Below, in pieces: positions 43,583 through 53,003 of a stretch of 64,000 bases of DNA. The notes beneath the pieces were generated by a model. That model made no database searches. It was not told the origin of the DNA and saw nothing but the letters and a program-made list of their open reading frames with translations. The translations under genes and the position numbers were made by a program. Positions within the stretch are counted from its first letter, which is position 1. The number at the start of each line of letters is the position of its first letter. Origin of the DNA: Azospirillum doebereinerae (GTDB taxonomy: Bacteria > Pseudomonadota > Alphaproteobacteria > Azospirillales > Azospirillaceae); the NCBI RefSeq assembly GCF_003989665.1, contig NZ_RZIJ01000022.1:1-64000 (forward strand). The letters run 5' to 3'.

Positions 43583-44329
43583 TCAGCCCGGCCCGTCCTC
43601 CGCCGTCGTGGTGACGACCGCGCCGACGAAGGCGTAGCCGACGCCGTGCACCGCCTGGACCGGCAGCGGGCAGCCGGTGCGCTCCTCCACCTTGATCCGC
43701 AGCCGGCGGACCAGGGAATCGATGGAGCGGCTGTAGGGATCCCAGTCGCGCCCGGTCAGGGTGATGGAGATGTCCTGCCGGCTCACCGGCTCGCCGGGGG
43801 CGACCACCAGCAGCGACAGGAACTTGTACTCGGTGGCGGTCAGCGGCACCGCCGGCCCCTCGGGCGGCTGGATGCGCCATTCGACGTCGTCGAACTGCCA
43901 GCTCTTCTTGGCGTCGCCCGCCGCCGGGGCCGGGGCGGCGACCGGGGCGGCGGCCGGGCCGGCGCCCTTGTGCATGCGGCGGACCAGCGCCTTGATCTGG
44001 GCCTCGATCTCGCGGAAATCGACCGGCTTGACCAGATAGACGTCGGCGCCGAGTTCCAGCCCGATCACCCGGTCGATCAGCCCGGAACGCGCCGTCAGCA
44101 TGATGATCGCCGCCTGCGACGCCGCGCGCACCCGCCGCGCCACCGAAAACCCGTCCTCGTCCGGCAGATTGACGTCCAAAACGATCACGTCGGCGCCGTC
44201 GACCTCCAGCAGGCCGTCGAGTTCGACGCCGCTGGCGGCGCCCCGCACCTCGAAACCACAGCGGTCCAGGTATTCGACCAGATCGTCCCGAAGGTCGGCT
44301 TCGTCCTCGACCACGATGATGCGGGCCAC
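43583..44329 (-). CDS. OmpR/PhoB-type response regulator
   Basis: This is a two-component regulator of about 248 residues. The receiver domain (1-120) has VVEDEADLRDDL, phospho-acceptor Asp52 in VIVLDVNLPDEDG and the conserved Lys in YLVKPVDF. An Ala/Pro linker (about 125-150) precedes a winged-helix output domain with LTATEYKFLSLLVVAPGEPV and SIDSLVRRLRIKVEE. No histidine kinase gene is adjacent, so the partner is encoded elsewhere. The GTG at 44329 fits the family start; a TTG at 44395 would add 22 residues. The upstream gene codes for a periplasmic binding protein. Confidence 0.88.
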   Translation of the reverse strand: MARIIVVEDEADLRDDLVEYLDRCGFEVRGAASGVELDGLLEVDGADVIVLDVNLPDEDGFSVARRVRAASQAAIIMLTARSGLIDRVIGLELGADVYLVKPVDFREIEAQIKALVRRMHKGAGPAAAPVAAPAPAAGDAKKSWQFDDVEWRIQPPEGPAVPLTATEYKFLSLLVVAPGEPVSRQDISITLTGRDWDPYSRSIDSLVRRLRIKVEERTGCPLPVQAVHGVGYAFVGAVVTTTAEDGPG

Positions 44330-44434
44330 GGGATTCCCAATTCTCAGTTCCAGTCCGTCCGCAGCGATCTTAACCACCGCCGCCGCCCGCGCCAACCCTA
44401 ACCACCCGTTTTCGCAACCTCGATTGTCATCGTC

Positions 44435-45241
44435 CTAACGATTCGACAGATACCGGTCACCTACGGTTGAATAATACCGCGAAACAAAATCGCGGTTGAT
44501 GGCATCGACGCGACCGCTCTTTACCAAATCCGCGTAGCAACGGTCAAACTCTTCACGCAAGGCCGCCTCGCGGAACATCATCGTGTAGAGGGTCGGCGGG
44601 AAGATCGCGGTGAACACCACGTCCTGCTGGGGGTCGAAGGGAAGGCCGCCGTTCTTCGCCTTCTCTTGGAGTTGGCGGTTGTACTCCGCGAAGATCAGCC
44701 CGTCGGCCAGCACGGCGTCCACCCGGCCGGCGAAGAGCAGGTTGGAATGCACCATCTGGTCGGCGCGCTCGCGGAAGTCGGCGAAGCTCGGAATGGCCTC
44801 GCGCAGCCCCGGCAGCACGTCGGGCGCGCCGGAGAAGGTGATGACCCGCTTGCCCGCCAGATCGGCCAGCGACGCGACCGCCAGCCCGCCCGCCTTCAGC
44901 ACCGAGGCGCCGTTCTGGTAGCGGATGTAGGGGGCCGAGCGCGAACCGGGCAGCGGCATGTCCGTCGGCACGGTGGCGACCGCGTCGACCGCCGCCCCGT
45001 CGCGGTAGTCGATCCAGTGGCGGCCGAAGGGGACGATCTTGAACTCCGCCTTGTGCCCACAGAGCGCCAGGGTCTCGCCGATGATCGACGCCTCGCGCCC
45101 GGTGCCATCCGAGGCGACCATCGGCGGCAGTTCCGGGACCAGGACCGTCACCGGCTTCGCCGAGGCCATGGAAACCTGCCCGGCAACGGCCAGCAGCGCC
45201 ACCCCCAGAATGCCGAAAGCCCGACCGACGCGCGACGCCAT
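44435..45241 (-). CDS. Periplasmic solute-binding protein (SBP_bac_3-like)
   Basis: This 268-residue exported protein has a signal peptide (cleavage probably after ASA at residue 28) and the two-lobe amino-acid-type solute-binding fold. Signatures include LCGHKAEFKIVPFGRHW and the cross-lobe region RVDAVLADGLIFAEYNRQL. No ABC permease or ATPase lies next to it. Such orphan proteins often serve as sensor partners or act with distant transporters. It precedes the response regulator on the same strand by 105 bp, which may be meaningful. The ligand is unknown. Confidence 0.82.
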   Translation of the reverse strand: MASRVGRAFGILGVALLAVAGQVSMASAKPVTVLVPELPPMVASDGTGREASIIGETLALCGHKAEFKIVPFGRHWIDYRDGAAVDAVATVPTDMPLPGSRSAPYIRYQNGASVLKAGGLAVASLADLAGKRVITFSGAPDVLPGLREAIPSFADFRERADQMVHSNLLFAGRVDAVLADGLIFAEYNRQLQEKAKNGGLPFDPQQDVVFTAIFPPTLYTMMFREAALREEFDRCYADLVKSGRVDAINRDFVSRYYSTVGDRYLSNR

Positions 45242-45715
45242 CGCCCACCCCCGTTTTGTTGCAGCGCCGAAACGTTACCATGGAGGCGGACGGTCGCGTC
45301 CATAGGAATTGCCGCCCGTTCCGGCCTCTTCACGCCAGATCACTCGTTACATCTCGTCACAAACCGCGAATATTCGTCGCAGCCCGCCCCCGTTCGGGAC
45401 CGTTCCCAAGCGGGTTTTCACAGTCGAGCTCTTTGGATGGGAAGGTTCTTGAAGGAAAATTCAAAGGAAACATGCTACCAAGGAAGGCGAAGGGTCAGAA
45501 TGTCACAGGCCGGTTGCAGACATGCCAATTGACAGTATGCTACGGCTCCGGGCGACATTATTGATCGCGGCGGGGTCCGTGAAAAGCCTGCCGAAAACCG
45601 TGGGCCGGCGTTGAGCAGGCCCGAGGCGGAGGATCCAGGGGCGTCGTCGACCGGAGGCGGGGTCTCCCGGCGGAGCCCCGTGGCCGGGATCAGGGAACGG
45701 ATCAGGAGAGCGTGG
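45242..45715. promoter_or_regulatory. Divergent 474-bp region upstream of the sia operon
   Basis: This gap separates the periplasmic binding protein (minus) from the sia operon (plus). I see no clear palindrome or terminator. A 30-codon frame at 45472-45564 has AAAGGAAAC just before its ATG and could be a leader peptide, but nothing else supports it. Confidence 0.35.
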
Positions 45716-47368
45716 ATGAGCGTCACCGGTTGGGACGACACCGAATCCTACGAGGCCCACCGCCCCGAATCGGACCGCCCGGCCACGCCGGAGCCCGGCG
45801 GCGCCGGAACGGCGGCGCGGCCCAAACGCGCCCCCTCGCTGCTGACCCGCGTCGTCCTGATGATCGCCGGCTGCACGCTGCTGGTCGGCGTGGTGTCGAT
45901 GGGCGTGTCGGCAGTGCTGGTCGGCCGCCAGCAGCAGGACGCGCTGGTCCACCGGGCCGAACTGATCGCCACCCTCCAGGCCGGCGCGCTGGGCCAGGCG
46001 TTGTGGGAGTTCGACACCCGCGCGGTGGAGGAGATGTTCCGCGGCCTGCTGGCGCAGGATCCGGCCGTGCGCAGCGTGAAGGTGTGGGCGTCCAACGGGC
46101 GCCAGGGCACGCCGCTGGTGACGCTCGGCCGCCCGGCCGGCCGCTCCGCCGTTACCACGGTGGAGCGCACGGTGTCGATCACCGGCAGCGACGGCGAGCG
46201 CAGCTCGGTCGGCCTGCTGCGCCTGGACTATTCGATGGAGGAGGCGGAGAACGCCACCCTGACCGCGCTGGCCCCGATGGTGGGGCTGGTGTTCTTCTCC
46301 CTGCTCGCGGTCATCGGGATGATCAGCATCCTGCTGAACCGGCTGGTGCTGGCGCCGCTGGCCCGGCTGACCCGCTCGGCCGGCGCCATCGCGACCGGCG
46401 ACTACACGATCCGGCTGCGCAACAGCCGTAGCGATGAGATCGGCCAGCTGACCACCGCCTTCAACCATATGGCGGAAACGGTCCACGACTACACGGAGAC
46501 CCTCGAGCAGCGCGTCAACGAGCGCACCGAGGAACTGCGCCAGTCCAACGAGCAGCTGGGCGTGGTCAACCGTCAGGTGATGGACAGCATCCAATACGCC
46601 AGCCTGCTGCAATCGGCGATCCTGCCCGACGAGCGGGCGATGGCGCGGCGGCTGGACGACGTCTTCGCCCTGTGGCGGCCGCGCGACGTGGTCGGCGGCG
46701 ATTTCCACGTCTTCCGCGAACTGGGGAGCGATCCGGACGGCGATTTCCTGATCGGCGTCGTCGACTGCTCCGGCCACGGGGTTCCGGGCGCCTTCATGAC
46801 CATGATGGTCAACGCGGTGCTCGACCATGTGGTGTCGGAGAACGGGACCGGCGACCCGGCGGCGATCCTGGGCGGGCTGAACCGCATGGTCCGCGCCGCC
46901 CTGGCGCGCGGCCGTGAGAACCCTCGCTTCGACAACGGGCTGGACATCGGGCTGTGCTTGGTCCGGCCGGGGGCCGGGGAGCTGGTCTTCTCCGGCGGGC
47001 GGATCGGCCTCCACGTCGTCGATCCGGCCGGCACGGTGCGCGAGATCAAGGGCGACGCCCAGAGCCTGGGCTACCGCCGGTCCCGCATCGACCACGCCTT
47101 CACCAGCCACACGGTTCCGCTGGCGGCCGGGGCCGCGTTCTACCTGACGACCGACGGCTTCCTCGACCAGGCGGGGGGGCCGCGCGGTTTCGGCTTCGGC
47201 AACCGCCGCTTCGATGCCATGCTGCTGGAGCAGCAGGGCAAGCCGATGGCCGAGCGCAAGGCCGCCTTCGCCCGGACGCTGGCCGACTACCAGGGCGGCC
47301 ACGCCCAGCGCGACGACATCACCCTGCTGGGCTTCGCGGTCGCTTCCGCGTCCCCGGCCCATCCCTAA
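45716..47368 (+). CDS. siaA: SiaA-like membrane PP2C/SpoIIE phosphatase with HAMP
   Basis: In Pseudomonas, SiaA dephosphorylates SiaC and so switches on the diguanylate cyclase SiaD. This 550-residue protein has a membrane helix near 42-68, a periplasmic sensor segment, a second helix near 180-205, a HAMP domain, a coiled coil (LEQRVNERTEELRQ) and a PP2C-type domain (about 290-545). Metal-binding residues are in PRDVVGGDFHVF, VVDCSGHGVPGAFMTMM and RDDITLLGF. ATG 45716 has AGGAG in front; the frame extends to 45611 without need. The sia-like genes follow at short spacing (24, 18 and 12 bp). Confidence 0.87.
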   Translation: MSVTGWDDTESYEAHRPESDRPATPEPGGAGTAARPKRAPSLLTRVVLMIAGCTLLVGVVSMGVSAVLVGRQQQDALVHRAELIATLQAGALGQALWEFDTRAVEEMFRGLLAQDPAVRSVKVWASNGRQGTPLVTLGRPAGRSAVTTVERTVSITGSDGERSSVGLLRLDYSMEEAENATLTALAPMVGLVFFSLLAVIGMISILLNRLVLAPLARLTRSAGAIATGDYTIRLRNSRSDEIGQLTTAFNHMAETVHDYTETLEQRVNERTEELRQSNEQLGVVNRQVMDSIQYASLLQSAILPDERAMARRLDDVFALWRPRDVVGGDFHVFRELGSDPDGDFLIGVVDCSGHGVPGAFMTMMVNAVLDHVVSENGTGDPAAILGGLNRMVRAALARGRENPRFDNGLDIGLCLVRPGAGELVFSGGRIGLHVVDPAGTVREIKGDAQSLGYRRSRIDHAFTSHTVPLAAGAAFYLTTDGFLDQAGGPRGFGFGNRRFDAMLLEQQGKPMAERKAAFARTLADYQGGHAQRDDITLLGFAVASASPAHP

Positions 47369-47392
47369 GACAAGTCAGGCCATGGCGGTACG

Positions 47393-47944
47393 ATGAAAGG
47401 CACAGACCTCTTCAATCTCCAGGAGCTTCTGTCCCGACAGAAGCTTCTGATCTGTTTCAGCGGTCCCTTCAGCCACAGCGTCATCGAAGAGCTGGGCAAG
47501 GCCGTGCGCAACCACCTCGAGAACGAGCAGATCGAGAAGTCGTCGATCATGGACGTCTTCTCGGTCTACGTGGAGCAGGCGCAGAACGTCCGCAACTACA
47601 CCGCCTCGCGCGAGGCGCTGGGGCGGCCGATCCCGGCCAACAGCGGCATCGTGGTGATCGCCAAGGACGGCGACCACTACGTCGTCAGCTCCGGCAATCT
47701 GGTGGAGGCCGAGGACGTGCCCGGCCTGTCGGCGTCGCTGGAAAAGCTGCGCGGCCTGGACAAGGCCGGGCTGAAGGCCGCCTACAAGGAGCAGACGCGC
47801 AAGCCCCGCGACTCCATGGGCGCCGGTTCCGGCGCCGGGCTCGGCCTGATCGACATGGCGCGCAAGGCCACCCGGCCGCTGGAGTATTCGGTCCGGGCCG
47901 TAGACAGCCGGTATTATTTCTTCAGCCTGGAAGTCCAGATATAA
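47393..47944 (+). CDS. siaB: SiaB-like protein kinase (DUF6272)
   Basis: SiaB-type proteins phosphorylate SiaC and so keep the cyclase pathway off. This 183-residue soluble protein fits the family in length. It begins LFNLQELLSRQKLLICFSGP and has a late Gly-rich stretch AGSGAGLGLIDMARKA resembling the ATP-lid region of GHKL-type folds, followed by FSLEVQI at the end. It lies between the SiaA-like phosphatase and the SiaC-like protein, as in Pseudomonas. No membrane segment is seen. Confidence 0.82.
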   Translation: MKGTDLFNLQELLSRQKLLICFSGPFSHSVIEELGKAVRNHLENEQIEKSSIMDVFSVYVEQAQNVRNYTASREALGRPIPANSGIVVIAKDGDHYVVSSGNLVEAEDVPGLSASLEKLRGLDKAGLKAAYKEQTRKPRDSMGAGSGAGLGLIDMARKATRPLEYSVRAVDSRYYFFSLEVQI

Positions 47945-47962
47945 GGACGCGGAAACAAAACG

Positions 47963-48337
47963 ATGGACAGTTTGCGGATCGAGGCGACCTCCTGCTCGCC
48001 TTTCATCGAGTTCGACGGCACGACCGGCGCCTTGCGGATCGAGGGGGAGTCCTACCCGGAGAACTCCTTCGATTTCTACGCCCCCGTCTTCACCTGGCTT
48101 GAGGATTTCCTGAAGGATCCGGCGCCCGCCGTGGTGCTCGACATCGGCCTCAGCTACCTCAACACCAGCAGCATCAAGTGCCTGATCGACGTCTTGGAGA
48201 TGCTGGACACCGCGCACGGCGCCGGGCGCGACGTGGCGGTGCGCTGGCACTACGACCGCGACAACGACCGCGCGCTCGACATGGCGGAGGAGTTCAAGGA
48301 AGACGTGACCCTGCCCTTCGACATCCTGGCCCGTTGA
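47963..48337 (+). CDS. siaC: SiaC-like regulator (DUF1987)
   Basis: SiaC binds the N-terminal coiled coil of the diguanylate cyclase SiaD when unphosphorylated. This 124-residue protein has the DUF1987 pattern: SCSPFIEFDG at the N-terminus, GESYPENSFDFYAPVFTWL, and the acceptor region SYLNTSSIKCLIDVL. Thr68 falls at the same position as the phosphorylated threonine I recall for P. aeruginosa SiaC. It starts 18 bp after siaB and is followed 12 bp later by a histidine kinase. Confidence 0.87.
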   Translation: MDSLRIEATSCSPFIEFDGTTGALRIEGESYPENSFDFYAPVFTWLEDFLKDPAPAVVLDIGLSYLNTSSIKCLIDVLEMLDTAHGAGRDVAVRWHYDRDNDRALDMAEEFKEDVTLPFDILAR

Positions 48338-48349
48338 GGAGGGTCCGCG

Positions 48350-49210
48350 ATGCGGTCGCAAGATGATGACGATCTGCGCCTTTGGGTCCAGCGGCTGGCC
48401 GAGGATCCGGCCAACGCCGGCAACCCGCTGCTGGCGGAATTCCAGGAGCTTGCCGCCCGTCACGGGAAGCTGCTGCGCCAGTTCCGCAAGATCGCCAAGA
48501 TCAGCGACCGGCTCCAGACCGAGACCAAGGAGATGGCCCAGCAGCAGCGCCAGTTCGTCCTGATGGTCAGCCACGAGTTCCGCACCCCGCTGGCCATCAT
48601 CGACAGCGCCTCGCAGATGCTGGAGATCGAGCCGCAGCTGCCGGTGTCGGCGCCGCCGCGCGTCCGCAAGATCCGCAACGCGGTGCGGCGCATGCTGCAC
48701 CTGATGGACCGCTGCCTCGCCGACGACCGGCTGGACAGCACCGCCGTGTCGGCCAAGGGCAAGTTCGACCTCGCCGCCCTGCTGGCGGAGCTGATGGCGG
48801 AGCGCGGCGTCGCCACCCCCAACCACTCCTTCGAGACCGCCGGCTGCGAGCGGTCGGTCAGCGTTCCGGGCGACCGCGACCTGCTGGCCGTCGTCTTCTC
48901 CAACCTCGTCGAGAACGCGGTCAAATACTCGCCGGGCGGCGGGCATGTCCGGCTCGGCCTGTCGCGGGAAAACGATCTGGCCCTGGTCCGGGTCGAGGAC
49001 GAGGGGATCGGCGTCAACGCCACCGACCGTCCCCGCATCTTCGACAAGTATTTCCGCGCCTCGAACGCGGCGGGAACGGCGGGGGCCGGGCTCGGCCTGC
49101 ACCTCGCCCGCCGGATCGTCGAGGCCCATGGCGGCAGCATCGCGGTGGCGAGCGAGCCCGACCACGGCTCGGTCTTCACCGTGCGGCTGCCGGTGGAGCG
49201 CGCGGGATGA
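48350..49210 (+). CDS. Histidine kinase with SiaD-like N-terminal segment
   Basis: This 286-residue soluble kinase has a HisKA domain with the acceptor His75 in SHEFRTPL and an HATPase with NLVENAVKYSPGGG, DEGIGV and AGLGLHLARRIVE. It has no sensor or membrane domain. Its first 66 residues match the N-terminus of the cyclase encoded next: both share the pattern W-QRL, HPL/NPL, EF, LAK/LAA, KIAKISDR, QT-T, MAQ. That segment binds SiaC in SiaD, so SiaC may also control this kinase (inference). The stop overlaps the next start as ATGA. The kinase is not part of the Pseudomonas siaABCD set as I know it. No partner regulator is adjacent. Confidence 0.85.
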   Translation: MRSQDDDDLRLWVQRLAEDPANAGNPLLAEFQELAARHGKLLRQFRKIAKISDRLQTETKEMAQQQRQFVLMVSHEFRTPLAIIDSASQMLEIEPQLPVSAPPRVRKIRNAVRRMLHLMDRCLADDRLDSTAVSAKGKFDLAALLAELMAERGVATPNHSFETAGCERSVSVPGDRDLLAVVFSNLVENAVKYSPGGGHVRLGLSRENDLALVRVEDEGIGVNATDRPRIFDKYFRASNAAGTAGAGLGLHLARRIVEAHGGSIAVASEPDHGSVFTVRLPVERAG

Positions 49211-49935
49211 GACGGTGGACGGCGCGTCCCGGAACGGTGGGGATGATCGTGCAGGAGCAGAAGATCGAGAGCTGGATCCAGCGCCTGTCGGAGACGGAGG
49301 GCTACGACGCCCACCCGCTGATGGACGAGTTCCGCGCGCTGGCCAAGGAGCACCTGAAGCTGATGCGGCAGCTGACCAAGATCGCCAAGATCAGCGACCG
49401 CATGCAGACCGACACGCGCCAGATGGCGCAGACCCTCCACGCCGCCTCGCAGACCGACCCGCTGACCGAGCTGCCCAACCGCCGCCACATGATCGAGCGG
49501 CTGGAGTCGGAGCTGGGCCGGATCGCCCGCCACGGCGGCGGCTTCGCCCTGATCATGCTCGACATCGACCATTTCAAGGCGATCAACGACGAATTCGGCC
49601 ACGCGGTCGGCGATCTGGCCCTGGTCGAGACGGCCCGGCTGCTGCGCCAGAACCTGCGCGGCCACGACCTCTGCGCCCGCTGGGGCGGCGAGGAGTTCCT
49701 GATCCTGCTGACCCAGACCGACCAGGAGCAGGCGCAGGTGGTCGCGGAAAAGCTGCGGCGGCTGGTCGCCGGCCACCGCATGCCGCACCGGGAGCACGAC
49801 ATCCGCCTGACGGCGAGCCTCGGCGTCGCCGCGCACCGGCCGGGCTGGTCGGCCGACGCCTGCATCCAGGCCGCCGACGACGCGCTCTACGCCGCCAAAC
49901 GCGCCGGGCGCGACCGCTGGGCGGCGGTGGGGTGA
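49207..49935 (+). CDS. siaD: SiaD-like diguanylate cyclase (GGDEF)
   Basis: SiaD makes cyclic di-GMP. The product is 242 residues from ATG 49207, or 230 from ATG 49243 (GGTGGGG just before it). A coiled-coil N-terminus (about 8-63 of the shorter form) precedes a GGDEF domain with FALIMLDIDHFKAINDEFGH and the active-site GGEEF (148-152). The inhibitory site RGHD lies five residues before it, so product feedback is expected. It is the last gene of the sia-like operon and the likely output of the SiaA/B/C switch. Confidence 0.9.
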   Translation: MRRWTARPGTVGMIVQEQKIESWIQRLSETEGYDAHPLMDEFRALAKEHLKLMRQLTKIAKISDRMQTDTRQMAQTLHAASQTDPLTELPNRRHMIERLESELGRIARHGGGFALIMLDIDHFKAINDEFGHAVGDLALVETARLLRQNLRGHDLCARWGGEEFLILLTQTDQEQAQVVAEKLRRLVAGHRMPHREHDIRLTASLGVAAHRPGWSADACIQAADDALYAAKRAGRDRWAAVG

Positions 49936-49949
49936 GATGCGGCCCCGTT

Positions 49950-50059
49950 TGCCCCCTCCCTAGCCCTCCCCCGCTTCGCGGGAGAGGGAACTCCGCCGAA
50001 CACCGACAAGAATCCTGCCCCCTCTCCCGCCGAAGGCGGGGGAGGGATGGGGAGGGGGC
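49950..50059. repeat. Dispersed GC-rich inverted repeat, copy 3
   Basis: This element is nearly the same as copy 2, with CGCTTCGCGGGAGAGGGA and CTCCCGCCGAAGGCGGG between CCCTCCC/GGGAGGG ends. It fills the gap between the converging siaD and DUF1501 genes. Confidence 0.8.
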
Positions 50060-50077
50060 ACTCGTGATTGGACCTCA

Positions 50078-51337
50078 TCAGCCCAACAGCCCCAACCGCC
50101 CGCCCTCGAAGCCCGGAAAGACCGAAGCGCCGACCAGTTCGGCCAGCACGGCCCGGTAATCGGTGGTCACCGCCAGATCGACCCCGCGATCGAGCTGGTG
50201 GCTCGCCAGCCCCGGCCAGCGCCCGACCATCCGCCCGCCGGCCACGCCGCCGCCCAGCACCAGCATCGCGCCGCCATGGCCGTGGTCGGTGCCCTGGCTC
50301 TTGTTGCCGCGCAGCCGCCGGCCGAACTCGCTGAGCACCACCACCGTCACCCGCGTCTCGAAGCGGTTGAGGTCGGCGTGGAACGCCGCCAGCGCCTGCG
50401 ACAGCTGTCGCACGCCCTTGGCGAAACGGCCCGGCTGGTTCTCGTGCGTGTCCCAGCCGCCGACGTCGACCCAGGCCAGCCGCAGCCCGATCTCCATCTT
50501 CACCAGCCGCGCCACGGTTTGCAGCCCCCGCCCCGCCTCGCCGTCGTCGTAGACGGCGCCCGCCTCCGGCGCGTAGGGCTCGACCTTGCCGTCGGGCAAC
50601 CGGGGCAGCCGCGAATCGACGGCGGACAGCCCCGCCAAGGCCGCCCGCCCGGCCCGCGCGTAGGCGCCCTCCCCGCTCTGGTGCAAGGCGGCCAGCACCC
50701 GCGCCGTCGGGTCGCCGCCCGGCGGGGCCAGCCCCTGGCGGAGGTCGGCGACCGCCAGCGCCGCCGCGTCCCCCGCCAGCGCCGCCGGCGTGTTGGGCGC
50801 CGTGGCGACGGCGGGCACGGCCCCTTCCGCCCCAGGATGAGCCAGCCAGCGGGCGGCCCAGCCGGTGCCGATCCGGTTCAGCCCGGCCTCGTCGCCGACG
50901 CCGCGCTCCATCAGATCCTGCGCCACGAAGTGGCTGCGCGTGCCGTCCGACAGGCCCGACGCGTGGACGACGGCGAGGCGGCGCCCGTTGTAAAGATCGG
51001 CCAAGGGCGCCGCCTCCGGGTGCAGGCGGAAGTCGATGCCGGGAGCCAGCGTCTGGTCGAGCCGGAGGCCCGCCCCCGCCCCGTCCGTCCGCACCCGCAA
51101 CTCGGGCACGCGGGCGGCCAGATAGTCGGGATCGTCGGCCGGCGCCACGAGGCTGAGCGTGTCGGCCCCGCCGCGCAGGAACACCACCACCAGCGTTTCC
51201 GTTGCCGGAACGGCCGGACTGGCGACGGGCGCCGCCGCGTAGGCGACATGGCGGAGTCCGGGCACCGCGACCAGCCCGGCGGCGAGCCCGCCCTGCAAAA
51301 GAACACGGCGGGTGACGGCGTGCGGTCCATGGGACAT
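50078..51337 (-). CDS. DUF1501 protein (exported, Tat-like signal)
   Basis: DUF1501 proteins belong to the sulfatase/phosphatase-like superfamily and are exported. The 419-residue product begins with a twin-arginine-like signal (TRRVLLQGGLAAGLVAVPGL). It contains VVVFLRGGADTLSLV, SGLSDGTRSHFVAQD, GGWDTHENQ and VVVLSEFGRRLRGN followed by GTDHGHGGAMLVLGG, which is the typical ending. It is translated after the DUF1800 gene with a 32-bp gap. The biological role is not known to me. Confidence 0.87.
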   Translation of the reverse strand: MSHGPHAVTRRVLLQGGLAAGLVAVPGLRHVAYAAAPVASPAVPATETLVVVFLRGGADTLSLVAPADDPDYLAARVPELRVRTDGAGAGLRLDQTLAPGIDFRLHPEAAPLADLYNGRRLAVVHASGLSDGTRSHFVAQDLMERGVGDEAGLNRIGTGWAARWLAHPGAEGAVPAVATAPNTPAALAGDAAALAVADLRQGLAPPGGDPTARVLAALHQSGEGAYARAGRAALAGLSAVDSRLPRLPDGKVEPYAPEAGAVYDDGEAGRGLQTVARLVKMEIGLRLAWVDVGGWDTHENQPGRFAKGVRQLSQALAAFHADLNRFETRVTVVVLSEFGRRLRGNKSQGTDHGHGGAMLVLGGGVAGGRMVGRWPGLASHQLDRGVDLAVTTDYRAVLAELVGASVFPGFEGGRLGLLG

Positions 51338-51369
51338 CGGCTGGGGCCTCCCCTTCCACTCAACAGGTC

Positions 51370-52977
<1,608 letters not shown>

Positions 52978-53003
52978 GATGCGCCGGCCGGAGAAAAACG
53001 CTG

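Noticed and set aside
45472..45564. 30-codon frame with a good ribosome-binding site before the sia operon
   Set aside because: Too short and without further support; noted as a possible leader only.
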